A stretch of DNA of 64,000 nucleotides from Membranipora membranacea (lineage: Eukaryota > Bryozoa > Gymnolaemata > Cheilostomatida > Membraniporidae), in assembly GCA_914767715.1 (NCBI GenBank), contig OU612071.1, positions 12,507,493 to 12,571,492 of the forward strand. The letters are read 5' to 3'. Made by a program: the position numbers and the translations under genes. This document shows, one piece after another, positions 28,487 through 41,500 of this stretch (its first letter is position 1; every line of letters starts with the position of its first letter). Below the pieces are notes generated by a model. The model was not told where the DNA came from and ran no database searches. It worked only from the letters and a program-made list of their open reading frames with translations.

Positions 28487-28492
28487 AATAAA
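28487..28492 (+). terminator. Candidate polyadenylation signal of RNMT (AATAAA)
   Basis: Canonical hexamer about 610 bp after the RNMT stop codon. I noticed no clearer one nearer; assignment is by position only. Confidence 0.35.
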
Positions 28493-28989
28493 ACAATGAC
28501 TGAAACTATCAATTAGCCTGGCCACAATAAACAATTTAGACACAATATAAAAAGTTGAATACAAATTTCGAAGCGGGTCAACATTAATGGGCATTGCTAC
28601 TGTGGAAAGCCAGTGAGCAATTATAGCTGTGACGTTTAATGAATGAAAGCTTTGGCAGTGTGCGTGACTTGGTTGTTTTATGAATGGAAGCTTTGGCGGA
28701 GCGTGTGAGAGTTAGTATCGGGCTTATTGTTACAGCAGCGTTCCTTTGTGCTGCCCCTGGGCTCCAGGGGTTTGCATTGTTCATTCATAAAAAACATTAC
28801 AGCGAGATATTGATAGACTTTTTCTTGCAAGAGGATCTATCGGTAATAGTCTCGTGCTTTTCAAAGTACTCTTATTTTATACTCCTACTGTGTAAATAAG
28901 AGATGCCAGTGCTAATTCTGGTAAATGGCAATTGGGACTAAGTTTCCTATACCTTGCAGTCGACTCTTTAATCTTAGTTCAGCTGTACC

Positions 28990-29205
28990 AACAAGAAACA
29001 GGTCACTGATATATATCATATGGATGAGGGGAACATAGCTGACCCTAACAAGCTTATGGCTATTTATGTATGGTTGCTGGACCGCATTTCTCATCTCGGA
29101 TTGGTCCATGAAGTTATCTACCGATGGCATATCTCCACGTGAAGCCATGCTATGTTTTTTACCACTGATCCATAAATTCATATCAATGTAACAGGCTTGA
29201 TAGAT
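28990..29205 (+). mobile_element. Partial MITE family C copy
   Basis: CACTGATATATATCATATGG, GCTGACCCTAACAAGC and GATTGGTCCATGAAG match the left half of the 37049-37372 element; GATGGCATATCTCCACG matches its right part. The middle is deleted. Confidence 0.65.
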
Positions 29206-29786
29206 GCGACTATGTCTTGTTTTTCTGGTCCCATTCAACTGTACTTAACTTAGGCCCAACTGTTTTTGAAAATCTTGTAGTCGTCATTATTTGTAATTGA
29301 TCGTGATCCTATACTCGGCTATTCAATGACTGCCATAATTGTTTTTGTTTGTGTTGTTGTATGTATAGTTATATAAGATACTCGGCCGTAGCACGAAGTC
29401 GTAGGAGTTGTAGAGTTAAATTTAGCTTGCTGACGAGGACGTCAGCCAGTAACTTTGTGACGTGATGCATTTCCCAATTGCTTTCTCGTAAAGTATTTTA
29501 AAATTGTAACAAGATTAACATCACTCGAATTGGCCGGCCAGTTTAAGCATATTACCTTACCTTGAAAGCAATAATATGCCTGCTACTGGTCACATGACCT
29601 ATTGGGCTGCACCCATTGGCCAATGTGAGTGGCTCTAATATCTGATTGGCTATTGTATAATCAATTAAATACATGCTGCGTTTGACAGATAATTAAGCTA
29701 TACAATGTTGATCAATCTTGTTATAAACTGATAAAGCTATATTTTATTATAGAGCTCTTATTGAGCTTTGTTCTGATATAGTATTG

Positions 29787-30012
29787 CAGGGCCGTAGCTT
29801 AGCAAATAATGGTGGGGGAGGCAAAAATCTGAGGCAGGTTCACAACATCACTAGAAGGGGAGCTTCAACCTCCCCAAAGCAAATTAGGTTATAAAGATAG
29901 CAAAAAGAAATTCCAAAGGAGCCGGATCTTTCAATTAAATTGTTTTTAGCCCACCTTATTAAGCTTTCTGGGGAGGCAATGCCTCTCTGACTCCCCTAAA
30001 ATTACGGGCCTG
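29787..30012 (+). mobile_element. MITE family A copy with exact 5-bp target duplication
   Basis: CAGGGCCGTAGCTTAGCA at the left and ATTACGGGCCTG at the right, flanked by TATTG on both sides. Confidence 0.8.
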
Positions 30013-31872
30013 TATTGCTGCTATAGCTCGTTTATTATATTGATACATGAGAGATCTTTTAGGTGTATGTTGTAACGAGCTTATATTAAAATAGTCAACA
30101 TCGGAAATAGCCAGTGAGGGGAATGACTTCATTTCATTGACATTCTCTTGGCTGACATTGAAGGACGGAGACACTTACTCTTTTCTTCACCACACTGCTA
30201 AGTCAGTTCTTTTGGAGAACAAGCAGGTGCTTTGTTGCCGTCAGACCTTTACTTACAGCTGTCAGGCGTTTTGTCAAATCTAAGCAGGTGCTCTAGCTCT
30301 ACACGGGAAAACTGACACTGCCGATTTCTGGTGTTTCAGCGCATAGGTCTGGTGAAACCAACTTTCTACTAAGCATGTGAGTTTTAAAACTTATTATACT
30401 GTCTTAAACTTCTTAGTTTTGCAGGGGTCATGTAGGGCCAAGGTCATGGATAGTATACGGCTGAGCAGACCGTGCACATGTCCCCTTTGTGGATTTTCCC
30501 TTATTTGGTTCCAGCAGTTTGACTTGCTCCTGTATATTCAAGATTTATTAACTGACACCCTTGTATCTAGATCTTGTTTGTATTGAAACTTGGCAGCCCC
30601 TTATCCTTCAGTTTTGTGACTTAGTTGTTACTGTTTTAGGGTATTGAGTAACTGTATTTTGCCTGGTGTATTTAAAACAAAATGAACCTGGAATAAGTTT
30701 CTTTCATTGAAGCTGCCTTTGAATGCATTGTTACATAATAATTATTAACTTCTCTTAAAAGCCCATGTTAATAATAGTTATGTAACTTTGCACTGTGATG
30801 CACTGCAGTGTATCATGTAGTTAATTAAGTGTTTTCACACAGGGAATATTTCTTAAAACAATTATCGCAATTTAGAAAGAATTATGGGAAAATAGTTGTA
30901 TAAATAGTAAGGTAGCATCTCTAATATATAAAATGCACTATAATGGGAATTAATTTAGGCAAATTAATTACTGAGCGTTTAGATATGAAACATGTTGATG
31001 TATCTAGTCAGTATGCATATTATTGCATTGCGTGTATTAGCTATTACTATGGGAAAAAACTAGGTTCCCATAGATAGCAACCATTGATCATTTCCACTAT
31101 TTGTAAATTCAGAGGCGGGACGGATTGTGTTCTGTAATACCTAAATTTAAGATTAGGAAAAGTACTCAATAGCGTGTGTCTAGAACAACTAAATTTTATC
31201 TTCGATTTCCGGAATTTTAGTCTAGCCATGATAAAATTGCATATCAGGACTTCAGAATGGACTGCTGTAACAGTGAATTATAAAATTGTTACAATTTTAT
31301 TGAGTTTACTATGTATATTGGCCCGCTGTAATACTTGATTATAAAATTGTTACAATTTCAATTAATTTACTATGTATTTTGTCAATATTGTTGACTACAG
31401 ATCGAAACACACAACCCAACTTGCTACCGGTCCCTTGCTATCACATTCCAAATATTCGATAAGTTCATTTCCTTCAGTCAACGATCTTAATTGCCCAATA
31501 ACCTACTGAAGATGGAGCAACAGCGACTTTACGTCTGGTAGCTAGCTTAGAGGAGACGGACATTATATAAAATTGGTAAACTCATTCTTTAAGTCCCAGT
31601 TCAGCCCAAAATCTTGCTAAAGGATGAAGTTAAATCCTACTTATAGATTTATTTGTGCATGGTTGTTAGTTAAGTGGAGGCGGATGTTATCAAAACCCAC
31701 TGTATAAATGGTAAACTCATGCTCGTTGAGCCCAAAATTTTGCTATGAAATGCCGTTAAATCCTACTTATAAGTTATTTGAACCGATAAACAATGGAAAG
31801 AGCTTTAAATGAGCTCCTGCCTCCATTGACCCCCTGCAGCTGTTTGACTTAAACAAAACATCTGGTCAGAAA

Positions 31873-32054
31873 CAGGGCCGTAGTGTAGAGATAAATGGTA
31901 GGGAAGGCAAAAGTCTGAGGCGAGTCCAAAGCATCACCAGAAAGCTCCTCCACGAGCATTTTAAGGCATATAATAAGCAAATGGTAATTTCAGTGGAGGA
32001 TATTCTGACATGGATTATTCAATTATAGTGTTTTTAGGGCACTGTATGTAGCTC
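31873..32054 (+). mobile_element. 3'-truncated MITE family A copy
   Basis: CAGGGCCGTAGTGTAG and the usual interior are present, but it stops at CACTGTATGTAGCTCTG, where a segment repeated on the far side of the 9-bp array (TTATCCACAGATCC) takes over. Confidence 0.7.
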
Positions 32055-32155
32055 TGTATTATCCACAGATCCGCTCAGCCTTGTGACGCCGCTACTCCCC
32101 AAAACAAAATAAAGTAGCCATGTGACATGGCTAGTAAGAGATAATTTAAAATCAT

Positions 32156-32535
32156 AGACATCACAGACATCATAGACATCATAGGCATCATAGGCATCAT
32201 AGGCATCATAGGCATCATAGACATCATAGGCATCATAGACATCATAGGCATCATAGGCATCACAGACATCATAGACATCATAGGCATCATAGACATCATA
32301 GGCATCACAGACATCATAGGCATCATAGGCATCATAGGCATCACAGACATCATAGACATCATAGGCATCATAGGCATCATAGGCATCATAGGCATCATAG
32401 ACATCATAGGCATCATAGGCATCATAGGCATCACAGACATCACAGACATCATAGGCATCATAGGCATCATAGACATCATAGGCATCATAGACATCATAGG
32501 CATCATAGGCATCATTGACATCATAGGCATCATAG
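32156..32535. repeat. 9-bp array (ATCATAGGC/ATCATAGAC) upstream of the monooxygenase start codon
   Basis: About 42 tandem 9-mers with G/A and T/C variants arranged in higher-order blocks. TTATCCACAGATCC flanks the array on both sides (about 32059 and 32544). It ends about 50 bp before the ATG, so it occupies the proximal promoter or 5' UTR. Its minus strand is open as a Met/Pro-rich repeat, which I regard as an artefact. Confidence 0.9.
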
Positions 32536-32586
32536 TTTCTGCGTTATCCACAGATCCTCTACAGTTTCCGCTGACTGGACGACGTG

Positions 32587-35500
32587 ATGTATATACAGAC
32601 TGTACTCTGCTGTGTCGTTGCGCTGTGTGGTGAGATAGCATTGGGAGGTAAGACACAACGATACAGAGACTTACGTTATCATACACAGATCACATCTACA
32701 CCTCATGAGCTCAAGTGGGACTTCACTGACAAGTAAGTTTGGCCATTATTGACAGTAAGTGAGTAAGGAAGTGTGAAGGAATTGGATTTCTGGTATCATT
32801 CTGGATTTCTCAGTCTAATTTAGAAAACTGCTATAATGTTTATTAACAGCAAGGGGCCCAGTTTCAACTTATTTTAACTCAAAGTTGAGATTGGAAGGTA
32901 CTAAAAAGGTATTGACGTGATATACTGTCATTAAAATAGTACCTTTTCAGTACCTTCACATCCCAAATATGAGTAAAAATGAGTTGGGACTGGGCCATGT
33001 GTTGTTAATAAACCTTATAGCAGTTTTCTAATTTAGACTGAGAACTCCAGAATGATACCAAAAACCTCATTCCTTTAAAATCACTGTAAGATGTGAGTCG
33101 ATGTTGGGTGAACACGTTAATGTTGATACCATGTCTTTTGTGAAACGAAATCTTCTGTTCTGACGATGTTTTATAGTCAGTGTTTGCATTCAGGTAAGAC
33201 CCACCAGTACAGATGTGACAAAAGAGATGAAAGCCGCCTGACAGCAAAAATAGGAATTCACTAACAATGTGATATTATATTTTACTGAAATTGCTTTGTT
33301 ACCTGGCTACATCTAGTGTACTTTATGCTGCAGACCTTTTCCAAATTCTTTCAAATGATATGAAATGATAATGAAGAGCAATCAAATGATAGCTTTCATC
33401 ATTATATCTAGTCCTGTTGTTTGGCAGTTGAAATTTATCAGTTTTTTTTCAACGCAGCTTCATATTGTGCAAGGGAGGCAGTGTTAAAAGTTGTCATGTT
33501 GTTACTATATTTTCAGCGTTTTAGCTGAAATTTCTGTGATAGCCTCCTATCTCATCTGATCATAATTTGTAAATGTTATCCCCCCCCTGCACTTGGCCCT
33601 ACCGCTTTCAAAGTCGCAGATACAACCCTGCCAACATTCTCAGTCTCAAAACTAAGATACTCACAGTAGATCCACCATGTCATGTCTTTAATGCAAGGAA
33701 GGCAGTGGTATGAGAACAGGCCATTGCCACCCAATAGCTCTCTTCAATCAGTCACTTATTTATTTGATGTGTTTTCTCGTTACAGAATGTTCTTCTTTGA
33801 GCTGACGGTCAGGTCACATGACCCCGTCGTTGGGATGGGGTTCTCAGACCACGGGGAGACGGAGAATGCTGACTTCATGATTACATGGGTCGATTCTAAC
33901 GGCAAACGTCATGTGCAGGTACTCAATGTGTCTTCTCTTCACTTCAAATCTCTCCCTGTCCAACGAACCATGTGTTATCTTTTTACCATCTTGGGGCTGA
34001 GAATTCTACACCATCACTTTCTATACATAGATATTTGTGAGGGTACAAAGCACTAATGGAGTGCACACACATCAAGTGCCCTTATGAACATTTACAATTG
34101 TTTATTATCATATAAAACAGAAATGAATTGGAATTGCTTTCAATGTCATCATTTGAGACAAATTGATTTCCATCAGCACATTTTCTCCTCATAAATTAAA
34201 AGTAATAGCTGATTGTTTTGAGTGAAATCTGATTGGAAAACTTTATAACCCTTTCTGCTGCACATGTTTTATTTAAAATTTTATAAAATAACTCCTATTT
34301 TTACAATAATGAATATGTCAAAATATAATGAGATAAGATGAGAATTTATTGCAACTCTCACAGAAACCATGGGGTTTATCATGGAGTAGTTTTAAATGAA
34401 TTTATTGAAAAAATTCAAAAATGTAGTTTGACTCAGTAACTAGATAGCATATTATAGGTATATGGCTCTTGCGATTGATAATGACATGAATCCAGCTATC
34501 TCGCTCACAACCAAGCAAGATCAAGGTTTCTCACACGGTATCAAGACTATAAATGGATGTGAGGGAATTTTTTAATGACATATGAAATCTAACTTTCTCA
34601 CTATATTTCCCAGGACACATGGACGGATAGTTACAGTATAATGCACGCTGACGTCCATCAGAGTTACACAGTAGACGGAGTTAAATCTCTCAAGGACTCA
34701 GAGGATGGGGACGGGATGATTATCAGGTTCTCTCGTGAGAGAAAGAGCTGTGATCTGCAGGATTATCATATAGATGTGAGTTTGGCCAGCTGTCATATTT
34801 GGAATAGGGCGTGTCAATGAGTATCCCACAATGCAGTTTTCTGGAATTCCCAGTTTCGAAATGACATAGAATTGCATTGTGGGAACATCTAAGAGATTGG
34901 TCTTTTATTCGAGTTTCAGGTTAATGTTCCATTATGGAATTTTTGAAGATGAGTAACCCACAATGCAATTTTCTGGAATTCCCACCAAGTTCAGGTGGAC
35001 TATAGCTAATGAAAACGTTGTCTTATCTTTATGGGAATTCCATAATAAAGTTGCATTATGGAGATGTTTTTGATGATTATCCCACCAAGGAGTTAACTCC
35101 TTGATACCACAATGCAAATTTCTGGAATGATAACACAAAAAGATTGAACAGTTTCCTATGAGAATTCCAGTCCGATGGTACATTATTGTGGGAACGTTGT
35201 TTCCATCTTTACTATCAAATTTGGTAACCTTTCACTGCCGTGGTCCTGCGCGGATGGCGGGTTTCTGCTTTTCTACCAGACTCCTCCATCGCACTCAGTC
35301 TTCAGCTTCTGGATCATCTAGATCAAGCCATCCAAGATCTCAGTTTACGGTATCACATCATCTTTGTTTTGGTCTACCCCTAGGTCGCACTCCTTCGACT
35401 GTCATCTCTGACACCCTCCGGATGTCGTCCTCACTTTCTCTCCGTCTAACAAAGTGAGGACAACATCCAGAGAGTGTCAGAGATTCTAGTTTGAGATACC

Positions 35501-38500
35501 TAAAACAAGTGGATCGCTCAATCGATTTCCCTTCATGCACCGGCATCAAGAACAAGACAAGACCATGAAATGTCCTCAAAAGGATGTAAAATAGTATCAC
35601 AGAGTAAGGGCATCCTTACTCTTAGTTTAAGCGCTTAGACTGTGGCGGGATAGCTGGTAGTAACATTACATTATCAACCACTTTCCCAACCAAAGGGTTG
35701 GTTGATAATGAAATGCTACTATCAGCTATCCCGACAAAGTTTAAGCGCTTAAACTACATTACTCTGTGATGGTATCTATGGTTTCAAAACCATTGGGTTG
35801 ATTGTCAGGAAAACTTTGATGTTTTGAGTGTGTAACTGACATGGAAATAATCAATTAAATAGCTTATGGCATATCTATGCTTGATTTATTAGTATATAAA
35901 AGTTGGTAGGTAAATTCGCGCCCTTGGTATCTATATTAAATTATCAATGGAAATCCCATTTTCATGGGGAAATCCAACTGAATTCAAGTTGTCTCCCTAT
36001 TACCAATGAGGAGATAATTCTAAGTTTCATGTCAATATTGGTATTAGGGAGACAACTTAAATTCAAGTTGGATTCAGTTGGATTTCCCCATGAAAACGAT
36101 TATGATTAATGATTGTTTAATATAGATACCAAGGGCGCGAATTTACCTAATATCACAGAGAACGTAAATTTATCCTTTTTCTTTGATAATATGCAGTTGT
36201 TTTATGTCTTCATAACTCACCTCATATTCCTGATATGACTTTGTCACTTCAGCACCGCATCTTTTGAAGTACTTTCAGAAGTTCAACTTGCAAAGTTAAA
36301 ATAGTCTTCTTTAAGAGTTTACATCTTACTTTTGATCTGACTGTCTCTCATATGTGATTATATACCATAGAATGATGTCTATATTATATGTGGAATTTGT
36401 AATGAACCATTTCACCAACCTTCTCCAATCTACTGCAGTGCAGTTTACTTAACTCAAACCTCTGGGGACCACAAAAATTTGTTCTAATTACGCAGAGTCT
36501 GAATTGAGTGACATTAAAATGCATTGAGATCTGGCTGAAGTAACCAATTTTCCTTGTCTGAAGTTTGGAATTATAAAGTTTGATTTAACCAGCTTACACT
36601 GCAGTCTATACCTTCACTTTTTAGACTGGAACTACTAATATTATGATGTTTACCGCTCCGTATATAATGGCCGCCCCGGCCATGGTTAATACCTCGGAGT
36701 TTAATCTGACTCTTACAAGGGTACAACTGTTGAAGAGTCAGATGCCGTCTGGAAACTTACCACCAGACACGCAACAGATTGAGTTCAGGAATGCCGAGGT
36801 AAGCAGGCTCGTAGTGCTAGGGGAATACCTCCCTGCCTTCCTTAGAAAGCTCAATACAGTGGTCTAAAGATGCTGTAACTGAATAAGCCATGTTTGAATC
36901 AGCTCCTCTTGGATTTCCATTTGCTTATTATATGCCTCAAATTTCTCGGGAAGGAGCCTACTGGTGATGCTTCTGACTCACCTCGGACTTTTGCCCCCCC
37001 TACCATTTTTTCTAAACTACGGCCCTGTAGTAAGTCACACTCTTTGTGATCACTGATATATTTGATATGGAGGAGGTGTAAATAGCTGACCCTGAACAAG
37101 CATATGGCTATTCATGTGTGGTTGCTGGACCACATTTCTCATATCTGATTGGTCCACAAGTTCAGAATCTAGAATAGCTGACACTTGTAAACTTTTGTCA
37201 AGCAGCTTGCCTGAGTTTGTCACTGGAACGTCAGTCAATGCGTAACGTTAAAGATGCCAGATTTATAGCTTCATTTAGATCCTGACAAAGTTTTATACCG
37301 ATGGCGTATCTCCACAATTAGCCACGCTATGTGTTTAACCCTCATCCATATAATATATATCAGTGATTATGATGGTAAAACAACATACTCAATATTTAAT
37401 CTAATTATGCCCTGGCTGCTGTTAGCGCTATTTGCTTATCACCTTATCCCAACCAACGGATGTGGGTATTAATGGAATGTCTCAACCATCAACTCACCCT
37501 TATATTTTAGCCCTGTTCACACGGCCACGGGTTTCGGGTTTTTTTTGGGTGGCCATGTATTACTTGGTATAGTATCAGTAGTTGTCTTCTGCTGTTTTAG
37601 CTCTAATCTTCACCACTTTGAGCTTTGACTTTTTCTCTGTTCCATAGGCAAATAAATTAACTTTGTCATTTATCATATGCACTGATGGTATGCACCAGGC
37701 AAATAGCATGTGCATACCACCACATGTTAGGTGTCTGAATATTGGTTTTTTTTATATATCACCAATATTCTGGTGATGGGGAACATACCCACAATACCTG
37801 TGGCTGTATGATCACGCATGCTTTAAGATCCTCTTAAGAAAAACAGCTATTTATTTGGCACTGACTGTTGTTAACATAAGCATTTTAAATTAGCACGACA
37901 TTTTATCTCTGATGACAGTCATATTTTACGCAATCGTTAAAAAACCAATTGCAGATATTTTATCATGCCGAAAACTAGAACCTCAAGGTTTTTGACAAGC
38001 TCTGTGCCTTTTAGTATCCGTCTTCTTAATAGCTGAGAGATATGGTTCACACCTAGATCAAGGCAAAAAAGGCGTGTCAGTAGATGGGGGGGCAATTCCA
38101 ATGCGGGCAAAATGGATCAAACATGATCTAGTTCACTTCGATATTGTAACGTTTTTTTAACCAAAATATACTCAATTCAATTCACTCAATTCAATCAATA
38201 TGGCTTATTATCCTGTAATTCTAGGTTCTGATACCGAGTGTAGGGACCACATACTGGTGCTCCATACATAAGATGCCTATGATGAGAGTGAAGAAGCATA
38301 TCATCAAGGTGACTATACCACGCTGACATCCAGACTACACTATAATCATGTGTATCTCAAGGGGGGGGGTCATTCAATTAGAAGCAGCAAAAATTCGCTC
38401 ACTCTCAGTGAGTGAGTGAGAGAGACCAGCTAGGGCATCGCATCATAAATCACTCACTCAATGATGGAACTATATACATTCTTAGTGAGTGATTTCGGAG

Positions 38501-41500
38501 CGAGTTTGTCTAATTCAAAGAACAAGTGAGTGTGATTATTTTGAGCGATGTGATAGTGATCATTCGCTTTAGTAACGCATCGCTCATTCTAAGTGAAAGA
38601 CCCCCCCCCTGATTGTTAGATACAACATACAGTGGTGCGCGTACCACTGCACAACACACAGGTCTTCAGCTAGAAACCATGAGTCAAACGCTGTTTCGAG
38701 GCCTCCTCTAGTACAACCTCCTCATGGCAATTTAGTACAAGTACCTAACATGTACCCACCACTCATTAATAAAACTGATCACGGGTCATCGCACCAAATT
38801 CCTTGTGATGGTACTCATGCTAAATGAATTAGTTCACTCTCTACTATCGATCAGATATACATGCAATAGTATAACAAGGGATCAGTGTGGTTAAATACTT
38901 TGTCTAGTGTGTAGTTATAGTATGATACAGTATGACTGGATTTGTGTTCGCTCCCCTTCCACTGATCAGTGGGGGGGGGTGGAATCCCGAAATTAGGCGA
39001 ACTGAATCAAACTTAGTCTAAGATAGCCCACGTTGACTGTCTTGACAAACAGACTTGTCAAAACAGGCAAAGCCTTCATCTTTACTTTACTTGGTACTTT
39101 GTGAGTGAAGTGCTTACCTTAGTTGTAGAGGTCCTGTTTAGAAGAGAGGACAACTCTCAAACTGATCAGGTTGAATATTGACTTATTTATTAGCTTGTGA
39201 TGTCCTTTCATAAAATGGTCTATTCATATTTGTGTCTCCTGATAACAGCCATTTGGAATATATCACATCGTCCATCATTACAACATTGCCCACCCCCTCC
39301 TCACTCAAACTAAGCTAAGTAGAGGCTAGACCATATATTCAAACATTTCACCTCTCTTTGGAAATCCAGACCACATTCTTTATTTGAATTAATTGGGTAT
39401 CTGTGAACATTTAAATTCTGTCTATTTGCTTTTCAGTATGAAGGTGTTATAGAAAAGAGCTCCAAAGAGATTGTGCATCATATGGAGATATACAGCTGTG
39501 AAGTCTCACCTAAAGTGACTCTACCAATGTACAGGTATGCGTACTAAGCACCATAAAATCGAAAACATTTCAAATTATTAATTAAAACATAAAATGATCT
39601 ATCTTAGTCCAATTTAATAATCATTTGAAACATGTTGTGCGCTTTGACCACTCTTCAGGCACTAAGCATATATATATATATATATATATATATAGGCCTA
39701 TATATATATATGGTAATGAAAAAGTCCAGCGAATTTTTTCCAGAAACAAAGATAAAAAAGATTACTTTAAAAATGATAGTTGAATAAATTATAGGAGTGA
39801 GTGTTTGAACTAATAGGTTTTAAATACATGATGACAAGATACGTACAATAAGATGATAGCAATTAAAAATATACTATTTAATGGAAAAAAAAGAATAAAT
39901 AGTCAGTGTGACAGCTGTGAGAACCTGTAAAAATATGGGTTGGTATTGAGTTGGCAGTAATTGCTTGGTACAGATGTATTTCTGTATGGTGGTCACTAGT
40001 TGTTGTCATGCACCTCGATATCACCTGATATGTCTGCAGTGATGACCGAGACAATTGTAAAGTGCTTCTTTTTATGTTTGAAGTTGTTTGCCCTCAAAGC
40101 ACAATCCTAACATTGAGGCGGTGAAATTCCGCGTTTACCAGGTTGGTTTCAATTTACAGTTTTAGTTTAGTCAAATTTATGAATAATCAAGCATTTAATT
40201 TTGTTGTACTTGACAGCGGACCGTGTGACAGTAAGCCGCGAGTCCTGTCGAGTTGTAGTAAGGTGATAGGAGCATGGGCTATGGGAGCCGATTCCTTCTC
40301 TTATCCCGAAGACGCTGGTATACCTATTGGTGAGTGAAGCATGTTTTGATCACTGTGCTCCATTGAGGCCCTAGATTTGCTAGGGACTGCCAACCAACTA
40401 AGAGCAGTTTGGCATTTAAAAACATCGCTGAAAACTTCTATCTTTAACTCTAATGATCGATCAAATCTAATAAAATAATTTGCAATTTTTGTTTTTGAGA
40501 AAATGAAATCAAAATCCAATATAATATTTGTGTGACCAATCAACGGTGGAGGATCTCCAGCCAGGGTTAGTTTCAGCTAATGTATTGGCTCTGAATGGTT
40601 GTCACCTCCTCAACAGCCAATCAGGGTCAATACATTGATTTTGGTTGTTATCAGTCCCTACACACACTGACGTCGAGAATACACTGTTATCATGTGTATC
40701 TCTGATCGCTACAGTTAATCTAATATGAGTACCTAACATGTACCACCCCCCCCCCTTATTAGTAAATTTGAACTCGGGTCGTCACACCAAAATCCTTGTG
40801 ATGATACTCATGCTAGGTGAATTAGTTCAGTTTCTATCGATCAGAGACATACATGCAATAGTATATTATGTCATCTGCGCGGTCCCTACTTTTTCACTGT
40901 TTATCTTATCCCAGTACTTATTTTACCTTATGCAGGTGATACAGTGAGTAGTGGATATGTGATGTTAGAGGTTCACTATAACAATCAAAAACATAGACAT
41001 GGGCTGCTGGATTCATCTGGTATAAGGTGAGATTAATTGTAATAATATATTGTTGAAGTTTGCCTTATGTTGGCTAGACTTGGAGCCAGCCCTACAATTT
41101 AGAGTTATCTGCTCATGTTTGTTGTGTTGGTTTGTTGTTATTTTTTTGTGACACATGAGTAGATATCACCACAGAAGCAATATTCAACACTGCCAATAAA
41201 GTGACACAGCCCAATTGTTGGCCTGAACACCAGGCTATATGTTGGCCTGAATACCAGGCTATATGTTGGCCTGTCAATAGTCAAAGTGATGTCTCTGATT
41301 GCTATGTTACAATGAGTTATGAGCAGAAACATTGTCACTGAGAGTACATCCCCCTTAGCTTATGGCGTTGCTCCACTGAAGTACTACAGACCACCCATGT
41401 CTCATTAGACCACCAATGTATCATTAGACCACCAATGTATCATTAGACCACCAATGTATTATCAGACTACCCATGTTTTATTAGACCACCCATGTATCAT

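Larger units (their letters stand above)
27876..32586. other. RNMT 3' UTR and spacer to the monooxygenase gene
   Basis: No coding exon recognised. It contains a 67-bp tandem duplication (28163-28300), a possible AATAAA at 28487-28492, family C and A elements, AT-rich unique sequence between about 30150 and 31870 with a short repeat pair near 31265-31375, and the 9-bp array at 32156-32535. Confidence 0.5.

Noticed and set aside
32075-32686. 203-codon minus-strand open frame rich in Met, Pro and Ser
   Set aside because: It is only the 9-bp array read on the other strand; the period is a multiple of three so the frame stays open, and it overlaps the monooxygenase first exon.
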